A stretch of DNA of 64,000 nucleotides from Arcobacter aquimarinus (GCF_013177635.1 NZ_CP030944.1:1860001-1924000), one strand, 5' to 3'. Positions 1-7,929 are shown, counted from the first letter of the stretch. The notes: generated by a model from the letters alone, not told the origin. Made by a program: numbers and translations.

Positions 1-895
1 TTGCAGGATCTGGTAATAATGTAGTTAAAAATTCAATTGGAGTAATCATCATACCTTTATGTTCAACTGGTTCAATACCTAACATTCCAACATTTTGTAA
101 ACAATTCATATGTTGAATATAAGCATCACCAAATGTCATAAAGAATCTAATTCTTTTTAAACCTTTAATATTTTTTGATAAAGATTCTAACTCTTCATGA
201 TATAGTAAATAAGATGGTTTTACACCAACTTCTGGATAATCATGGTCAACTCTAATTTCTAAAGGAGTTGTTTCAATCCATTGACCATTTTCCCAATATC
301 TACCATTTGCAGATACTTCTCTTAAATTAATTTCTGGATTAAAATTTGTAGCAAATTTATAACCATGGTCACCTGCATTACAATCCATAATATCTATATA
401 GTGAATTTCATCAAAAAGATTTTGTTGAGCATATGCACAAAATACTCCTGTAACACCTGGGTCAAAACCTGAACCTAAAAGTGCCATAATTCCAGCTTCT
501 TTAAACTGTCCATCTCTTTCCCATTGAAGTTTATATTCAAATTTTGCTTCATCTGGATGTTCATAATTTGCAGTATCTACATAATCAACTTTACATTTTG
601 TACAAGCATCCATAATTGTTAAATCTTGATATGGTAATGCTACATTTAATACTAATTTTGGATTAACTTTTTCAATAAGTTTTACTAATTCATCAACACT
701 ATCAGCATCAACACTAGCTACGTCAATTTTTACACCTTGATTTTTTAAAATATCAGCAGCAATAGATTCACACTTTGAAACTGTTCTAGAAGCTAATGTA
801 ATATGTTCAAATGTGTCAATATTCATTGCACATTTAACAGTGGCTACTCTACTAACACCACCTGCCCCAATAATTAAAATACCTTTTTTACTCAT
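1..895 (-). CDS. Saccharopine dehydrogenase family protein, probable carboxynorspermidine dehydrogenase (C-terminus cut off by window edge)
   Basis: The reading frame opens with ATG at 895 and is still open at base 1, giving about 298 residues. The N-terminus has a Rossmann NAD(P) motif (IGAGGVSR, residues 9-16), and later LNVALPYQD and GFDPGVTGVF, as in the LYS9-like saccharopine dehydrogenase family. In Campylobacterota this family member usually is carboxynorspermidine dehydrogenase, which joins aspartate semialdehyde and a diamine in spermidine synthesis by the alternative pathway. That assignment is from family knowledge. The gene is divergent from ssrA across about 150 bases. The substrate cannot be proven from sequence alone. 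Confidence 0.85.
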   Translation of the reverse strand, partial: MSKKGILIIGAGGVSRVATVKCAMNIDTFEHITLASRTVSKCESIAADILKNQGVKIDVASVDADSVDELVKLIEKVNPKLVLNVALPYQDLTIMDACTKCKVDYVDTANYEHPDEAKFEYKLQWERDGQFKEAGIMALLGSGFDPGVTGVFCAYAQQNLFDEIHYIDIMDCNAGDHGYKFATNFNPEINLREVSANGRYWENGQWIETTPLEIRVDHDYPEVGVKPSYLLYHEELESLSKNIKGLKRIRFFMTFGDAYIQHMNCLQNVGMLGIEPVEHKGMMITPIEFLTTLLPDPA

Positions 896-1045
896 TATTC
901 ACTCCGATATATTTTTATGTAAATATTATACAATTTTAAAGTATAAGAAAGAATGAAACAAATAAAGATTTATTATAAAATAACATTTTGATTACAATTA
1001 ACAAGATTTTAATAATTGCTTATGTAAACTTCGTTTTTAAGTTAT

Positions 1046-1443
1046 GGGGATGACTTGGTATCGATTAGAGCAGTGAGTATTAGTTGCATGTCGGCCTGAA
1101 CATGCCGTTACGCGGTTCATTTTTTTTAGACGCAAACAATACAAATTACGCTCCAGCTTACGCTAAAGCTGCGTAAGTTTAACAACTTATTGACTCGCCT
1201 AACGGCTTGAGTCTTCGGAGGCTAGCACTACAGATTCTATCTATGTAGATTATCGCTGGTTCACCCTAGATAGATTATCTTTGAAGTTGTGATTGGGCTT
1301 TAAAGAGAAATTTTAAATCTTAGCTTTATGATTGCTTTTGGAAGTTGAGCTGTTATAAAGTGAAATCTTTCAACTTTGCTAAGCATGTAGACGCTTCTAT
1401 GATCTGTTTTAAGACTGCGGTTCGATCCCGCACATCTCCACCA
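1046..1443 (+). ncRNA. ssrA: Transfer-messenger RNA (tmRNA)
   Basis: The 5' end GGGGATG pairs over 7 bases (one G-U) with CATCTCC just before the encoded ACCA end at 1440-1443, closing the tRNA-like domain. A T-arm (GGTTCGATCCC) precedes it. The tag frame starts with resume codon GCA at 1133 and ends TAA at 1175-1177, encoding ANNTNYAPAYAKAA, a typical hydrophobic Ala-Ala proteolysis tag. The RNA rescues stalled ribosomes with SmpB. Its 3' end doubles as the attachment site of the island that follows, and because the CCA end is intact the gene should still work. Confidence 0.97.
1430..1443 (+). repeat. Proximal attachment repeat in the tmRNA 3' end
   Basis: The 14-base sequence GCACATCTCCACCA, the last bases of ssrA, occurs again at 14764-14777 in the same orientation. 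It lies 183 bases upstream of an integrase gene. The 3' end of ssrA is a classical target for tyrosine integrases, so this is read as the att core on the integrase side. Confidence 0.85.
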
Positions 1444-1626
1444 AATAACAATCCAATAAAATCCAACAAGTACCATTATAAGGTATTCTTTACAACTTTC
1501 TTATTCTTCGTTAGTACATATCAATACACATTAATGTAGCATAATCCTATGCTTTTTACTACATTTAAACCTACATTGAATTTTTTTTAGTATAATTAAC
1601 TATATCAATGTAGCAAAAGGATTCAA

Positions 1627-2859
1627 ATGCCTAAATCTGTAACTCCACTCAATGATGCTTTATTAAAAAACTTAAAACCACAAACTAAAGATTATATTAA
1701 AACAGATGGAAATGGTTTAAGAATATTAGTAAAAACAAGTGGTACAAAATTATGGGAATTTGAATATACAAGCCCTACTTTAAAAAAAAGAAGAAAAACT
1801 TCTTTTGGTAATTACCCTCAAACAACATTAGTCATGGCAAGAAATAAAAGAGATGAAAATATAAAACTTATTAGAAGTGGAATAGATCCATTGGAACAAA
1901 AACAAATTGAACATGATACTATCAAAAAACAAAATGAAATTAAAAATAATACATTTCAAAAAGTAGCATTAGAATGGCACGATAATTATTCTACTGAGGT
2001 ATCATTAAATTATCATTATAAGTTATTAAGAGCGTTAGAATTATATATATTCCCTTTTATAAAAAATAAACCAATTTCTGAAATAACAAGAAAAGATATC
2101 ATAACTATTTTGCAGGAATTAAAAAATAAATCTTTAGTCGAAACAGCAAATAGAACACTTATGATTTTAAATAAAATATATATGTATGCTGTAACTTTAG
2201 AATATGCACCTCATAATATAATTGCTGATATTGATAAAAAAGTATTATTAGGGAAAATAGAAAAAGTACACTACCCTACTTTTACAAAAATTCAAGATAT
2301 AAAAGGATTATTACTAAGTATTGATGAATATCAAGGAGAAATTTCTACTCAATTTGCAATAAAATTATTACCATATGTTTTTGTTAGAAGTTTTAATATA
2401 AGAAATATGACTTGGGATGAAATTGATTTCCAAAAAAAAGAATGGATAATACCAGCTAATAAAATGAAAACTAATAAAGAATTCATATTGCCTTTACCAC
2501 TACAAGCAATAAGAATTTTAAAAAATTTAAAAAAACGACAAACAAATGACAGTAAATATGTATTTGTCGGGATAAGAAGTGTTAATGCACCAATAAGTGA
2601 TAACACATTAATATCCGCTCTAAGAAGAATGGGCTATACAAAAGATCAAATTGTTCCACATAGTTTTCGAAGTATCTTTTCAACAATTGCTTACGAAAAT
2701 ATGCCTATTCATGGATTTAGTAGCGAAGTTATAGAAGCCTTATTAGCGCATCAAGAAACAAATAAAGTAAAGGAAGCTTATAACAGAGCTACTTATAAAG
2801 AACAAATGAAAAATTTAATTCAATGGTATGCAAACTGGTTGGACAATATAAAAAAATAA
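1627..2859 (+). CDS. P4-type tyrosine recombinase (island integrase)
   Basis: The 410-residue length fits the DUF4102-type integrases of islands. An N-terminal arm-binding domain (residues about 1-85, with LRILVKTSGTKLWEF and FGNYPQTTLVMAR) is followed by a core-binding domain and a C-terminal catalytic domain. Visible catalytic residues are Arg254 (in FVRSFNIR), His345 and Arg348 (HSFR), His375 (AHQE) and Tyr385 (AYNRATY). It inserts or excises the island at the 3' end of ssrA, and its position 183 bases from the tmRNA end is the expected one. The start ATG at 1627 is preceded by AAAGGA. All key residues are present, so it looks functional. Confidence 0.93.
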   Translation: MPKSVTPLNDALLKNLKPQTKDYIKTDGNGLRILVKTSGTKLWEFEYTSPTLKKRRKTSFGNYPQTTLVMARNKRDENIKLIRSGIDPLEQKQIEHDTIKKQNEIKNNTFQKVALEWHDNYSTEVSLNYHYKLLRALELYIFPFIKNKPISEITRKDIITILQELKNKSLVETANRTLMILNKIYMYAVTLEYAPHNIIADIDKKVLLGKIEKVHYPTFTKIQDIKGLLLSIDEYQGEISTQFAIKLLPYVFVRSFNIRNMTWDEIDFQKKEWIIPANKMKTNKEFILPLPLQAIRILKNLKKRQTNDSKYVFVGIRSVNAPISDNTLISALRRMGYTKDQIVPHSFRSIFSTIAYENMPIHGFSSEVIEALLAHQETNKVKEAYNRATYKEQMKNLIQWYANWLDNIKK

Positions 2860-2861
2860 AT

Positions 2862-3365
2862 TTTTTTAATAATTCAGATAATTTATGTAATTTGAAATGG
2901 TCGTATATTGACTTTGATAAAAAGATTTTAATAATACCAAGAGAATTGATGAATGTGAAAAATATAAATTTACCTGATTTTAAAATGCCTTTAACTGATG
3001 AAGTTATAAATATTTTGAAAGAACAAGAAATTTTTTCAGGACATCAAGAATGGATATTTTTGGGTAACAACAATCGTGACCCAATTAATAGTGAAACTCC
3101 AAATGGAGCATTAAAAAGAATGGGTTACAATGATGAAAGAAAAGGTAGAAAACAAAGATTATATTCATTTCGTGGAGCATTTAGAAGTTTAATAGATACT
3201 TTAGATTTAGAAAATAAATTTAGCTTTGAAATAAAAGAAAAAGCACTTAATCATCAAGAAGAGTCAAAAACAGTTAGAGCATATACAAATCAAGTTGATT
3301 ATGTTAATAGATTCATTCCTTTGATGAATTTTTGGAGTGATTATCTTTTGAGTTTCAAGGATTAA
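2862..3365 (+). pseudogene. Remnant of a second P4-type integrase (C-terminal half)
   Basis: Directly after the intact integrase, in another frame, lies an open stretch encoding the C-terminal catalytic half of a related integrase. Its SDNLCNLKWSYIDF aligns with SFNIRNMTWDEIDF of the intact gene, and YSFRGAFRS with HSFRSIFST, so the first catalytic Arg is lost and the His of the HxxR box is Tyr. ALNHQEE and the AYTNQVDY region match the last motifs. There is no upstream half and no plausible start near an RBS, although the frame technically has an ATG at 2823 inside the intact integrase. It probably marks an earlier insertion at the same site or a recombination between two elements. Confidence 0.8.
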
Positions 3366-3584
3366 GTGTTGAATTTATACTGTTAATTATCAATAGTAAA
3401 ATTAATTAGTTTAGTTTTTTCCTCGATTTTATAAAAATTAACCAAATAATCTATAAAAAAATCTCTTGAAATTAAAATTTTTTGGAAAAAAATTTTAATT
3501 AATTTTAATAAAAATTCTAAATATAAATTTGATTATTTTTATTCATAATAAATTAATACTATTAATAATTAAAAAAAAGTCTCT

Positions 3585-3648
3585 AAAAAAGAGTTAAGAT
3601 TTTTTATCAATTAGTTAAACTTTTGATAAAAAATCTTAACTCTTTTTT
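3585..3648. terminator. Perfect 26-bp hairpin, probable bidirectional terminator
   Basis: Bases 3585-3610 and 3623-3648 are exact reverse complements, separated by a 12-base loop. The stem has A6 at one foot and T6 at the other, so it can end transcription from either side. It lies in the 510-base gene-free stretch 3366-3875, between the integrase remnant and the alpA-like gene; the rest of that stretch is plain AT-rich DNA apart from the promoter at 3778. Confidence 0.75.
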
Positions 3649-3777
3649 ATAAAATAATATATAAAATTATTATTATACAAAGATTTAAAAAATTATTTTT
3701 TTTGGTTTATAGGTTTTTTTTATTGTCTAATTTGAGCTACAATATCCATATATAGGGAAATTTTTAAAAAAGATATA

Positions 3778-3806
3778 TTGACATGTCATATTATTTTTAT
3801 TATACT
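3778..3806 (+). promoter_or_regulatory. Sigma70-type promoter with overlapping palindrome upstream of the alpA-like gene
   Basis: A consensus -35 TTGACA (3778-3783) is followed after exactly 17 bases by TATACT (3801-3806). The -35 overlaps the perfect 10-base palindrome TGACATGTCA (3779-3788), a plausible operator. The downstream gene starts about 70 bases later. This is the best-matching promoter seen in the island. Confidence 0.7.
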
Positions 3807-3875
3807 TACACTCTATAAATTAAAAAAATGTTAGATTTTTTTTATAATATAAGTAGTGAAAGGAGGTGATAAAAA

Positions 3876-4058
3876 TTGAATAGGGAAAAACTACAAGCTA
3901 AGATGAGAGCTAAGGATATAGTGAAATATTATCCAATTGCATTGAGCACGGTCTGGTTATACGCCAAGCAACGTAAGTTGACACCGTACAAAATATCAAG
4001 TAAGGTTACTGTTTTCGATACAGAAGAAGTTTGTCGACTATTTGGCGATAGGTTTTAA
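3876..4058 (+). CDS. AlpA-like helix-turn-helix regulator / excisionase
   Basis: The protein has 60 residues. The segment RAKDIVKYYPIALSTVWLYA looks like the winged-helix fold of AlpA/excisionase-type proteins (a helix-turn-helix that reads DNA, followed by ITVFDTEEV-like strand KVTVFDTEEV). The start is TTG at 3876, chosen because a full AGGAGGTGAT ribosome site sits at 3861-3870; an internal ATG lies at codon 12 without such a site. In P4-like islands AlpA activates the integrase gene or helps excision, so this is the probable control gene of the island. It is terminated by the hairpin at 4130-4155. Confidence 0.75.
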   Translation: MNREKLQAKMRAKDIVKYYPIALSTVWLYAKQRKLTPYKISSKVTVFDTEEVCRLFGDRF

Positions 4059-4129
4059 CAAAAAACTTCTGTAAAAAGTTTAGGTTGAGATTATAACATA
4101 TTTTAAATATATTAATCTTTAATTGTTTA

Positions 4130-4155
4130 AAGAGTGTATATTTATATACACTCTT
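4130..4155 (+). terminator. Hairpin terminator or attenuator after the alpA-like gene
   Basis: AAGAGTGTATA (4130-4140) and its exact complement (4145-4155) flank a 4-base loop and are followed by GTATTTTTTAGG. The T-run leads directly into the ribosome site of the next gene at 4177, so this could either end the alpA transcript or attenuate read-through into the next operon. Confidence 0.65.
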
Positions 4156-4176
4156 GTATTTTTTAGGAGATATCTT

Positions 4177-4878
4177 ATGGAAAATACAAAAACAGAATTT
4201 CCTACTATTGTTGATGATGCCCCAATTGCAGATTGTGATTGGTTACCATCTTATTATAATGGTATTAATAATAATTATAGAGATGAATCTAATGGCATTA
4301 ATTCAATTGGAAAAATTGAATTTAGAGCTATTTTAGATGATAATCCAATTGCTGAAAGGTATGTATCTCCATTCTCTAATCTTGCTATTTATGATGAAAA
4401 GATAGCTGAAGAGAATAATAAAATATTCCCATATGAAATTGAAGATTTAGAGAGATTATATAACATTGAAAGATTCCCTAATAGAATTCGAAGAGAGCCA
4501 AGAGTATTAAGGAAATATAATGAGTTAGCTAATTATGTGGTAGTGACTGCTTATCTTTTATTTAAAGAAGCCACCATTGCTAATAAAAAGCCACGTTTAC
4601 CATATGAAGCTAAGCCTAATCCAAGACCTCAATTGACTAAATATGCTGAATTAGCACATGAAATTATTGATGCACCAATGAAATCATTGAAAGCAAAAAT
4701 AAGTCAATTAGATAGATGGGATTATATGGAAAATAATCCTCAAGTGTCATTTGGCTTGATTAAAGCATTTTACGATTTAGCAAATATAAATCCACAAATA
4801 TTATGGAACATTATTAAAAACCATAATAAATTGAATGCACTAGAAGAAATAAAAAAATTGATTAAAAAGGATAAATAA
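4177..4878 (+). CDS. Hypothetical protein, first gene of an unrecognised three-gene cassette
   Basis: ATG at 4177 is chosen because AGGAGA lies 7 bases upstream; the frame is open from 4123 but without an RBS. The product has 233 residues, is acidic at the N-terminus and basic at the C-terminus, with no signal peptide or membrane helix. The N-terminal part has a short internal repeat (IVDDAPIAD near residue 9 and ILDDNPIAE near residue 50). Its C-terminal region (KAKISQLDRW and the following ~40 residues) resembles the C-terminus of the product of 5449-5808 (KTKVSQLRRY), suggesting a shared domain. I do not recognise the family. The next gene overlaps its stop codon by one base. Confidence 0.7.
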   Translation: MENTKTEFPTIVDDAPIADCDWLPSYYNGINNNYRDESNGINSIGKIEFRAILDDNPIAERYVSPFSNLAIYDEKIAEENNKIFPYEIEDLERLYNIERFPNRIRREPRVLRKYNELANYVVVTAYLLFKEATIANKKPRLPYEAKPNPRPQLTKYAELAHEIIDAPMKSLKAKISQLDRWDYMENNPQVSFGLIKAFYDLANINPQILWNIIKNHNKLNALEEIKKLIKKDK

Positions 4879-5435
4879 TGTTTGATACAAAAACATACGT
4901 GACAAACGTAACAATAGATACAATTAATAATTCAATTATTACAATTAATGGTGAGAAATTCAAAATTTATTTAGAAAAGCTTAATGTAAAACAAAAAATT
5001 CCATTAACTATTATTTTAGCTTTTGAACCAAATAGTAATGATAAAGTAAAATATATTGAACCTTATGATAATTATAACACTGGAAGTAAAAAATACAAAA
5101 GATTTATTTTTATAATAGCTTGCCTTTATATTTCTAAAATTGTTTTTGAATCAAAAAATGATAAAGAAAAAGTAGAAGAAGCTAAACATTCAATGTTAAG
5201 TTTTTTTAATGCAGATGAAATAAATATATTTAGTCCTACAATTAAAGAATTTAAAAATTTCTATAAAAGTGAGAATTTGACAAGTGTGTCTAAGCAAGTA
5301 GAAGATATTTTTAATACTTACTTTCCTTTTGATAATTTAATCCTTTTTAAAATAATTGTATTTGCATTTTATCATTCATTTGATTTTGAAATAGAAATTG
5401 ATATTTCTGAAAATTTTAATTTATTAAATATTTGA
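4878..5435 (+). CDS. Hypothetical protein, second gene of the cassette
   Basis: The start ATG shares a base with the stop codon of the previous gene (TAATG), implying translational coupling. The 185-residue product begins with a strand-rich part (TIDTINNSIITINGEKFKI), then a helical, partly hydrophobic part (FIFIIACLYISKIVF around residues 75-90, and LILFKIIVFAFYHSF near 155-170) that could be buried or membrane-associated. No catalytic motif and no known family are evident. Function unknown; position suggests it works with its two neighbours in the island's own biology. Confidence 0.65.
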   Translation: MFDTKTYVTNVTIDTINNSIITINGEKFKIYLEKLNVKQKIPLTIILAFEPNSNDKVKYIEPYDNYNTGSKKYKRFIFIIACLYISKIVFESKNDKEKVEEAKHSMLSFFNADEINIFSPTIKEFKNFYKSENLTSVSKQVEDIFNTYFPFDNLILFKIIVFAFYHSFDFEIEIDISENFNLLNI

Positions 5436-5448
5436 GAGGAATTATAAA

Positions 5449-5808
5449 ATGTTATCGTATAACAAGTATTATTTATCTGATGAAAGACATGAATATACAG
5501 AAGTAGCTAATGCTACTTTTGTTTTGATTTTTAAACAATGGGAAGAAAGAAATTTCAGAACTAAATATATAAAAAGTATATATCCATCAATTTTTAAAAA
5601 TAATGAAATACCTTTAGCTTGTGTAAAAACAAAAGTAAGTCAATTAAGAAGATATAAAACCACAGGCGATACATTTCGTATTTCTCCGAAATTAATAGAT
5701 TTATATGAATCACTTAAAGATGTATCCATTTATAAATTAGAAAGTACTATAAAGCAAGTATTAACTGGTTTTAATATTCGTTATTCTATTTTTTATGATT
5801 TAATATAG
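5449..5808 (+). CDS. Hypothetical protein, third gene of the cassette
   Basis: The product has 119 residues; ATG at 5449 follows GAGAGGAA 13 bases after the previous gene. Its second half (VKTKVSQLRRYKTTGD and on to the SIYKLESTIKQ region) resembles the end of the product of 4177-4878, so the first and third genes probably share a C-terminal helical domain. It is basic and soluble, compatible with nucleic-acid binding, but that is only inferred from charge. Family not recognised. A hairpin follows at 5809-5835, so the three genes likely form one transcript. Confidence 0.65.
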   Translation: MLSYNKYYLSDERHEYTEVANATFVLIFKQWEERNFRTKYIKSIYPSIFKNNEIPLACVKTKVSQLRRYKTTGDTFRISPKLIDLYESLKDVSIYKLESTIKQVLTGFNIRYSIFYDLI

Positions 5809-5835
5809 AGATTATTGTTATAAAAGCAATAATCT
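5809..5835 (+). terminator. Hairpin after the three-gene cassette
   Basis: AGATTATTG (5809-5817) pairs with CAATAATCT (5827-5835) around a 9-base loop. It begins immediately behind the stop codon of the gene ending at 5808. The T-tail is poor, so termination strength is uncertain. Confidence 0.5.
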
Positions 5836-5837
5836 TA

Positions 5838-6320
5838 TTAATTTATTTAAAAAGATTTATTATCATTATTCAAGAAATTTTTCACCAAATGTTTAGTGGA
5901 TTTTTTTCTCAATAATGATAATATAGCATAATAGATAAAATTATTTATATCTAATAAGATTTATAAATATTAATATTAAAATCATTTTTTCATTAAATGT
6001 AATGCTAAAATATATCGAATTTTTTAATTTATCTAAAAAGATTTATTATCATTATTCAAGAAATTTTTCACCAAATGTTTAGTGGATTTTTTCTCAATAA
6101 TGATAATATAGCATAATAGATAAAATTATTTATATCTAATAAGATTTATAAATATTAATATTAAAATCATTTTTTCATTAAATGTAATGCTAAAATATAT
6201 CGAATTTTTTAATTTATCTAAAAAGATTTATTATCATTATTCAAGAAATTTTTCACCAAATGTTTAGTGGATTTTTTTCTCAATAATGATAATATAGCAT
6301 AATAGATAAAATTATTTATA
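5838..6320. repeat. Tandem array of about 186-bp repeats (2.6 copies) with nested palindromes
   Basis: Copies start at about 5849 (186 bases), 6035 (185 bases, one T fewer in a T-run) and 6220 (about 100 bases, then diverging near 6320). They are otherwise almost identical. Each copy holds perfect 13-base inverted arms TATTATCATTATT / AATAATGATAATA (5858-5870 with 5911-5923; 6044-6056 with 6096-6108; 6229-6241 with 6282-6294). Inside each lies a second palindrome, CACCAAATGTTTAGTG. No open reading frame of note runs through it. It fills most of the gene-free gap 5809-6450. Possible roles are a replication origin with iterons, a protein-binding array or a structured RNA; the sequence does not decide. 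Confidence 0.95.
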
Positions 6321-6450
6321 AGTATCTAAAAATAAATATTTAAAAATTATATAGTGATTTCCCAACCCCATTTCTATCCAAAAACACTTCTTATAATAAC
6401 TTTTTTTCATAGATATTATTTAATCGAATACAAAAAAACAAGGAGATTAA

Positions 6451-6756
6451 ATGGTATTACTACCTAAAGAAATTGAAGAAAAGTTACCACCACTATACGC
6501 AACAGAGAATATAGCTACAAAAAACAAGATTGTGAAAATTAAATTTTTCACCCCAGATAGTAATTGGAGTTGGTATGTTGTGGAATACGATAAAGAAGAA
6601 AAAATATTCTTTGGTTATGTGAAAGGACATTACCCTGAATGGGGATACTTCTGCCTAGCAGAGCTAGAAAATGCAACGGGTCCATTAGGACTACATATAG
6701 AAAGAGATATACACTTTAAAGAACAACCTTTTGGAAAAATAAAGGAATTACAATGA
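6451..6756 (+). CDS. DUF2958 domain protein
   Basis: The 101-residue product opens LLPKEIEEKLPPLYATE and continues with VKIKFFTPDSNWSWYVVEYD and FFGYVKGHYPEWGYF, the pattern of the DUF2958 family, which is common on plasmids and mobile elements next to DNA-processing genes. The function of the family is unknown. ATG at 6451 follows AAGGAG. Its last codons overlap the next gene (ATGAG at 6753), so it heads an operon of five small genes running to 7927. Confidence 0.8.
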   Translation: MVLLPKEIEEKLPPLYATENIATKNKIVKIKFFTPDSNWSWYVVEYDKEEKIFFGYVKGHYPEWGYFCLAELENATGPLGLHIERDIHFKEQPFGKIKELQ

Positions 6757-7283
6757 GTGTAACACCAAGTAAAAAATTAATAGATAAATTACTTTGTATG
6801 GAAGTAGATGATAATGATTTCCACCAAGCAACATTAGACATAATGTATGACAAGTGGCAAAATAATCATAAAAAATATTCATATAAAGAGATATTAGATT
6901 GGTTTGAAGAAACTTATGATTCATTTGCAAAATTTGCAGTATTGATTGGAAAATACAATCAGCAAGTTTGCAATGGAGGACATATCCAATACTTTAATAA
7001 TGGATATGCAAACGGAAATGGAGGGTGTTTTAATGAACACTCTTCCTCAATCCCATTACATAAAGAGTTGATACAACTTTTTAAACAAACAGAACTAAAA
7101 GATGAAATATCACTAAAAGCATTAGAGATATTAACAAAATTTGAAATAGAACAAGAAGATGATGAGATTTTAAATTGTGAATACCTACAGGTATTAGATA
7201 AAAAATATTATGAAATAAATGAACAATTTATGGATTTGATAAATGAGTATATAAAAGAAAAAATTTTAGGAGAAAATAGATGA
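6753..7283 (+). CDS. DUF4375 domain protein (DMP19-like)
   Basis: The product has 176 residues. The central segment (FAVLIGKYNQQVCNGGHIQYFNNG, split here as KYNQQVCNGG and IQYFNNGYANGNGG, residues about 67-95) matches the DUF4375 pattern of an Asn/Gly-rich stretch following a helical start. Members include DMP19, a viral DNA mimic, but the family role is not generally known. It overlaps the DUF2958 gene by 4 bases and the next tiny gene by 4 bases. Soluble and acidic overall. Confidence 0.75.
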   Translation: MSVTPSKKLIDKLLCMEVDDNDFHQATLDIMYDKWQNNHKKYSYKEILDWFEETYDSFAKFAVLIGKYNQQVCNGGHIQYFNNGYANGNGGCFNEHSSSIPLHKELIQLFKQTELKDEISLKALEILTKFEIEQEDDEILNCEYLQVLDKKYYEINEQFMDLINEYIKEKILGENR

Positions 7284-7447
7284 ATAACTATAACCCAAAA
7301 CAAGCATATTTCGATAGAAGAAATAAAACTCAAAGAAATAATGATAGAAAAAGAGATAACCACCAATACTCTAGCAGTATTGGAGGATGTAGTTGTAATT
7401 ACATAGTTAATTCAACTAGCGAAACAAAAACGAAAAAAGAGAAATAA
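7280..7447 (+). CDS. Tiny hypothetical protein (55 residues)
   Basis: ATG at 7280 overlaps the stop of the previous gene by 4 bases (ATGA), and the frame closes with TAA at 7445-7447. The product is rich in Asn, Arg and Lys (RRNKTQRNNDRKRD) and has a small Cys-containing patch, SIGGCSCNY. It is too short for common gene finders. The translational coupling on the upstream side and tight spacing to the next gene (1 base) argue that it is real. No family recognised. Confidence 0.6.
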   Translation: MNNYNPKQAYFDRRNKTQRNNDRKRDNHQYSSSIGGCSCNYIVNSTSETKTKKEK

Positions 7448-7448
7448 A

Positions 7449-7646
7449 ATGAAGAAATTTGAAGAAATAGATAAAACTTTACAAAATCAAATAATTGATA
7501 TTTGTAATGATGACCCTTATGGGTTAAATCCAGAATTCTTATATATAAACATACTTCATAGTACTGGAAGTACAGAAACACTTTCAAAAGTGTTTGAAGT
7601 ACCAGAAACATTAATTATAAAAATAAAAGAACAAGGAAAAAAATGA
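7449..7646 (+). CDS. Small hypothetical protein (65 residues)
   Basis: The acidic 65-residue protein (starts MKKFEEIDKTLQNQIIDIC) looks all-helical. The middle (GSTETLSKVFEVPETLI) has the feel of a helix-turn-helix-like turn, but no firm motif exists. It starts 1 base after the previous gene and overlaps the next by 4 bases (ATGA), so it belongs to the same operon. Function unknown. Confidence 0.6.
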   Translation: MKKFEEIDKTLQNQIIDICNDDPYGLNPEFLYINILHSTGSTETLSKVFEVPETLIIKIKEQGKK

Positions 7647-7927
7647 AAACAATAAAAGAAGTTACTAATAATACAGCCATTTTAAGGTTTGTTGAACACA
7701 ATAACAAAAAGTTCAAACTAACTTACGATAATAGAAATGGCACACCATTAGGCTTTGACTATAGATTCCAAGCCGAAATCTTAAAAGATGATGTTTGGAA
7801 AACAATAGCAGGGAAAAATGATATTGAATTTAAAGAAATATCATATGTAAGTGATAAAACTAGATTACTTGAAGATTCAAAAAGATTCTTTAGTAAGATG
7901 CAAGAACATATATCACTTATGTATTAA
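7643..7927 (+). CDS. Hypothetical protein (94 residues), last gene of the small-gene operon
   Basis: The protein alternates short strands (ILRFVEHNNKKFKLTYD, FQAEILKDDVWKTI) and ends with a helix. No family is recognised. It overlaps the previous gene by 4 bases and is followed 2 bases later by a strong hairpin terminator, so the operon 6451-7927 ends here. Confidence 0.6.
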   Translation: MKTIKEVTNNTAILRFVEHNNKKFKLTYDNRNGTPLGFDYRFQAEILKDDVWKTIAGKNDIEFKEISYVSDKTRLLEDSKRFFSKMQEHISLMY

Positions 7928-7929
7928 AT

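Noticed and set aside
1345-1539. 64-codon open frame
   Set aside because: It lies mostly inside the tmRNA gene and has no ribosome site.
5858-5923. TATTATCATTATT / AATAATGATAATA arms read as Fur boxes
   Set aside because: The half-sites resemble Fur half-boxes, but they are 40 bases apart, repeat identically in all copies and lie in front of no iron gene. AT-rich composition makes the resemblance weak evidence.
5838-6320. Tandem repeats considered as a CRISPR array or a type III toxin-antitoxin RNA array
   Set aside because: Units are about 186 bases with no short repeat/unique spacer alternation and no cas genes; no ToxN-like gene follows, and type III antitoxin repeats are much shorter.
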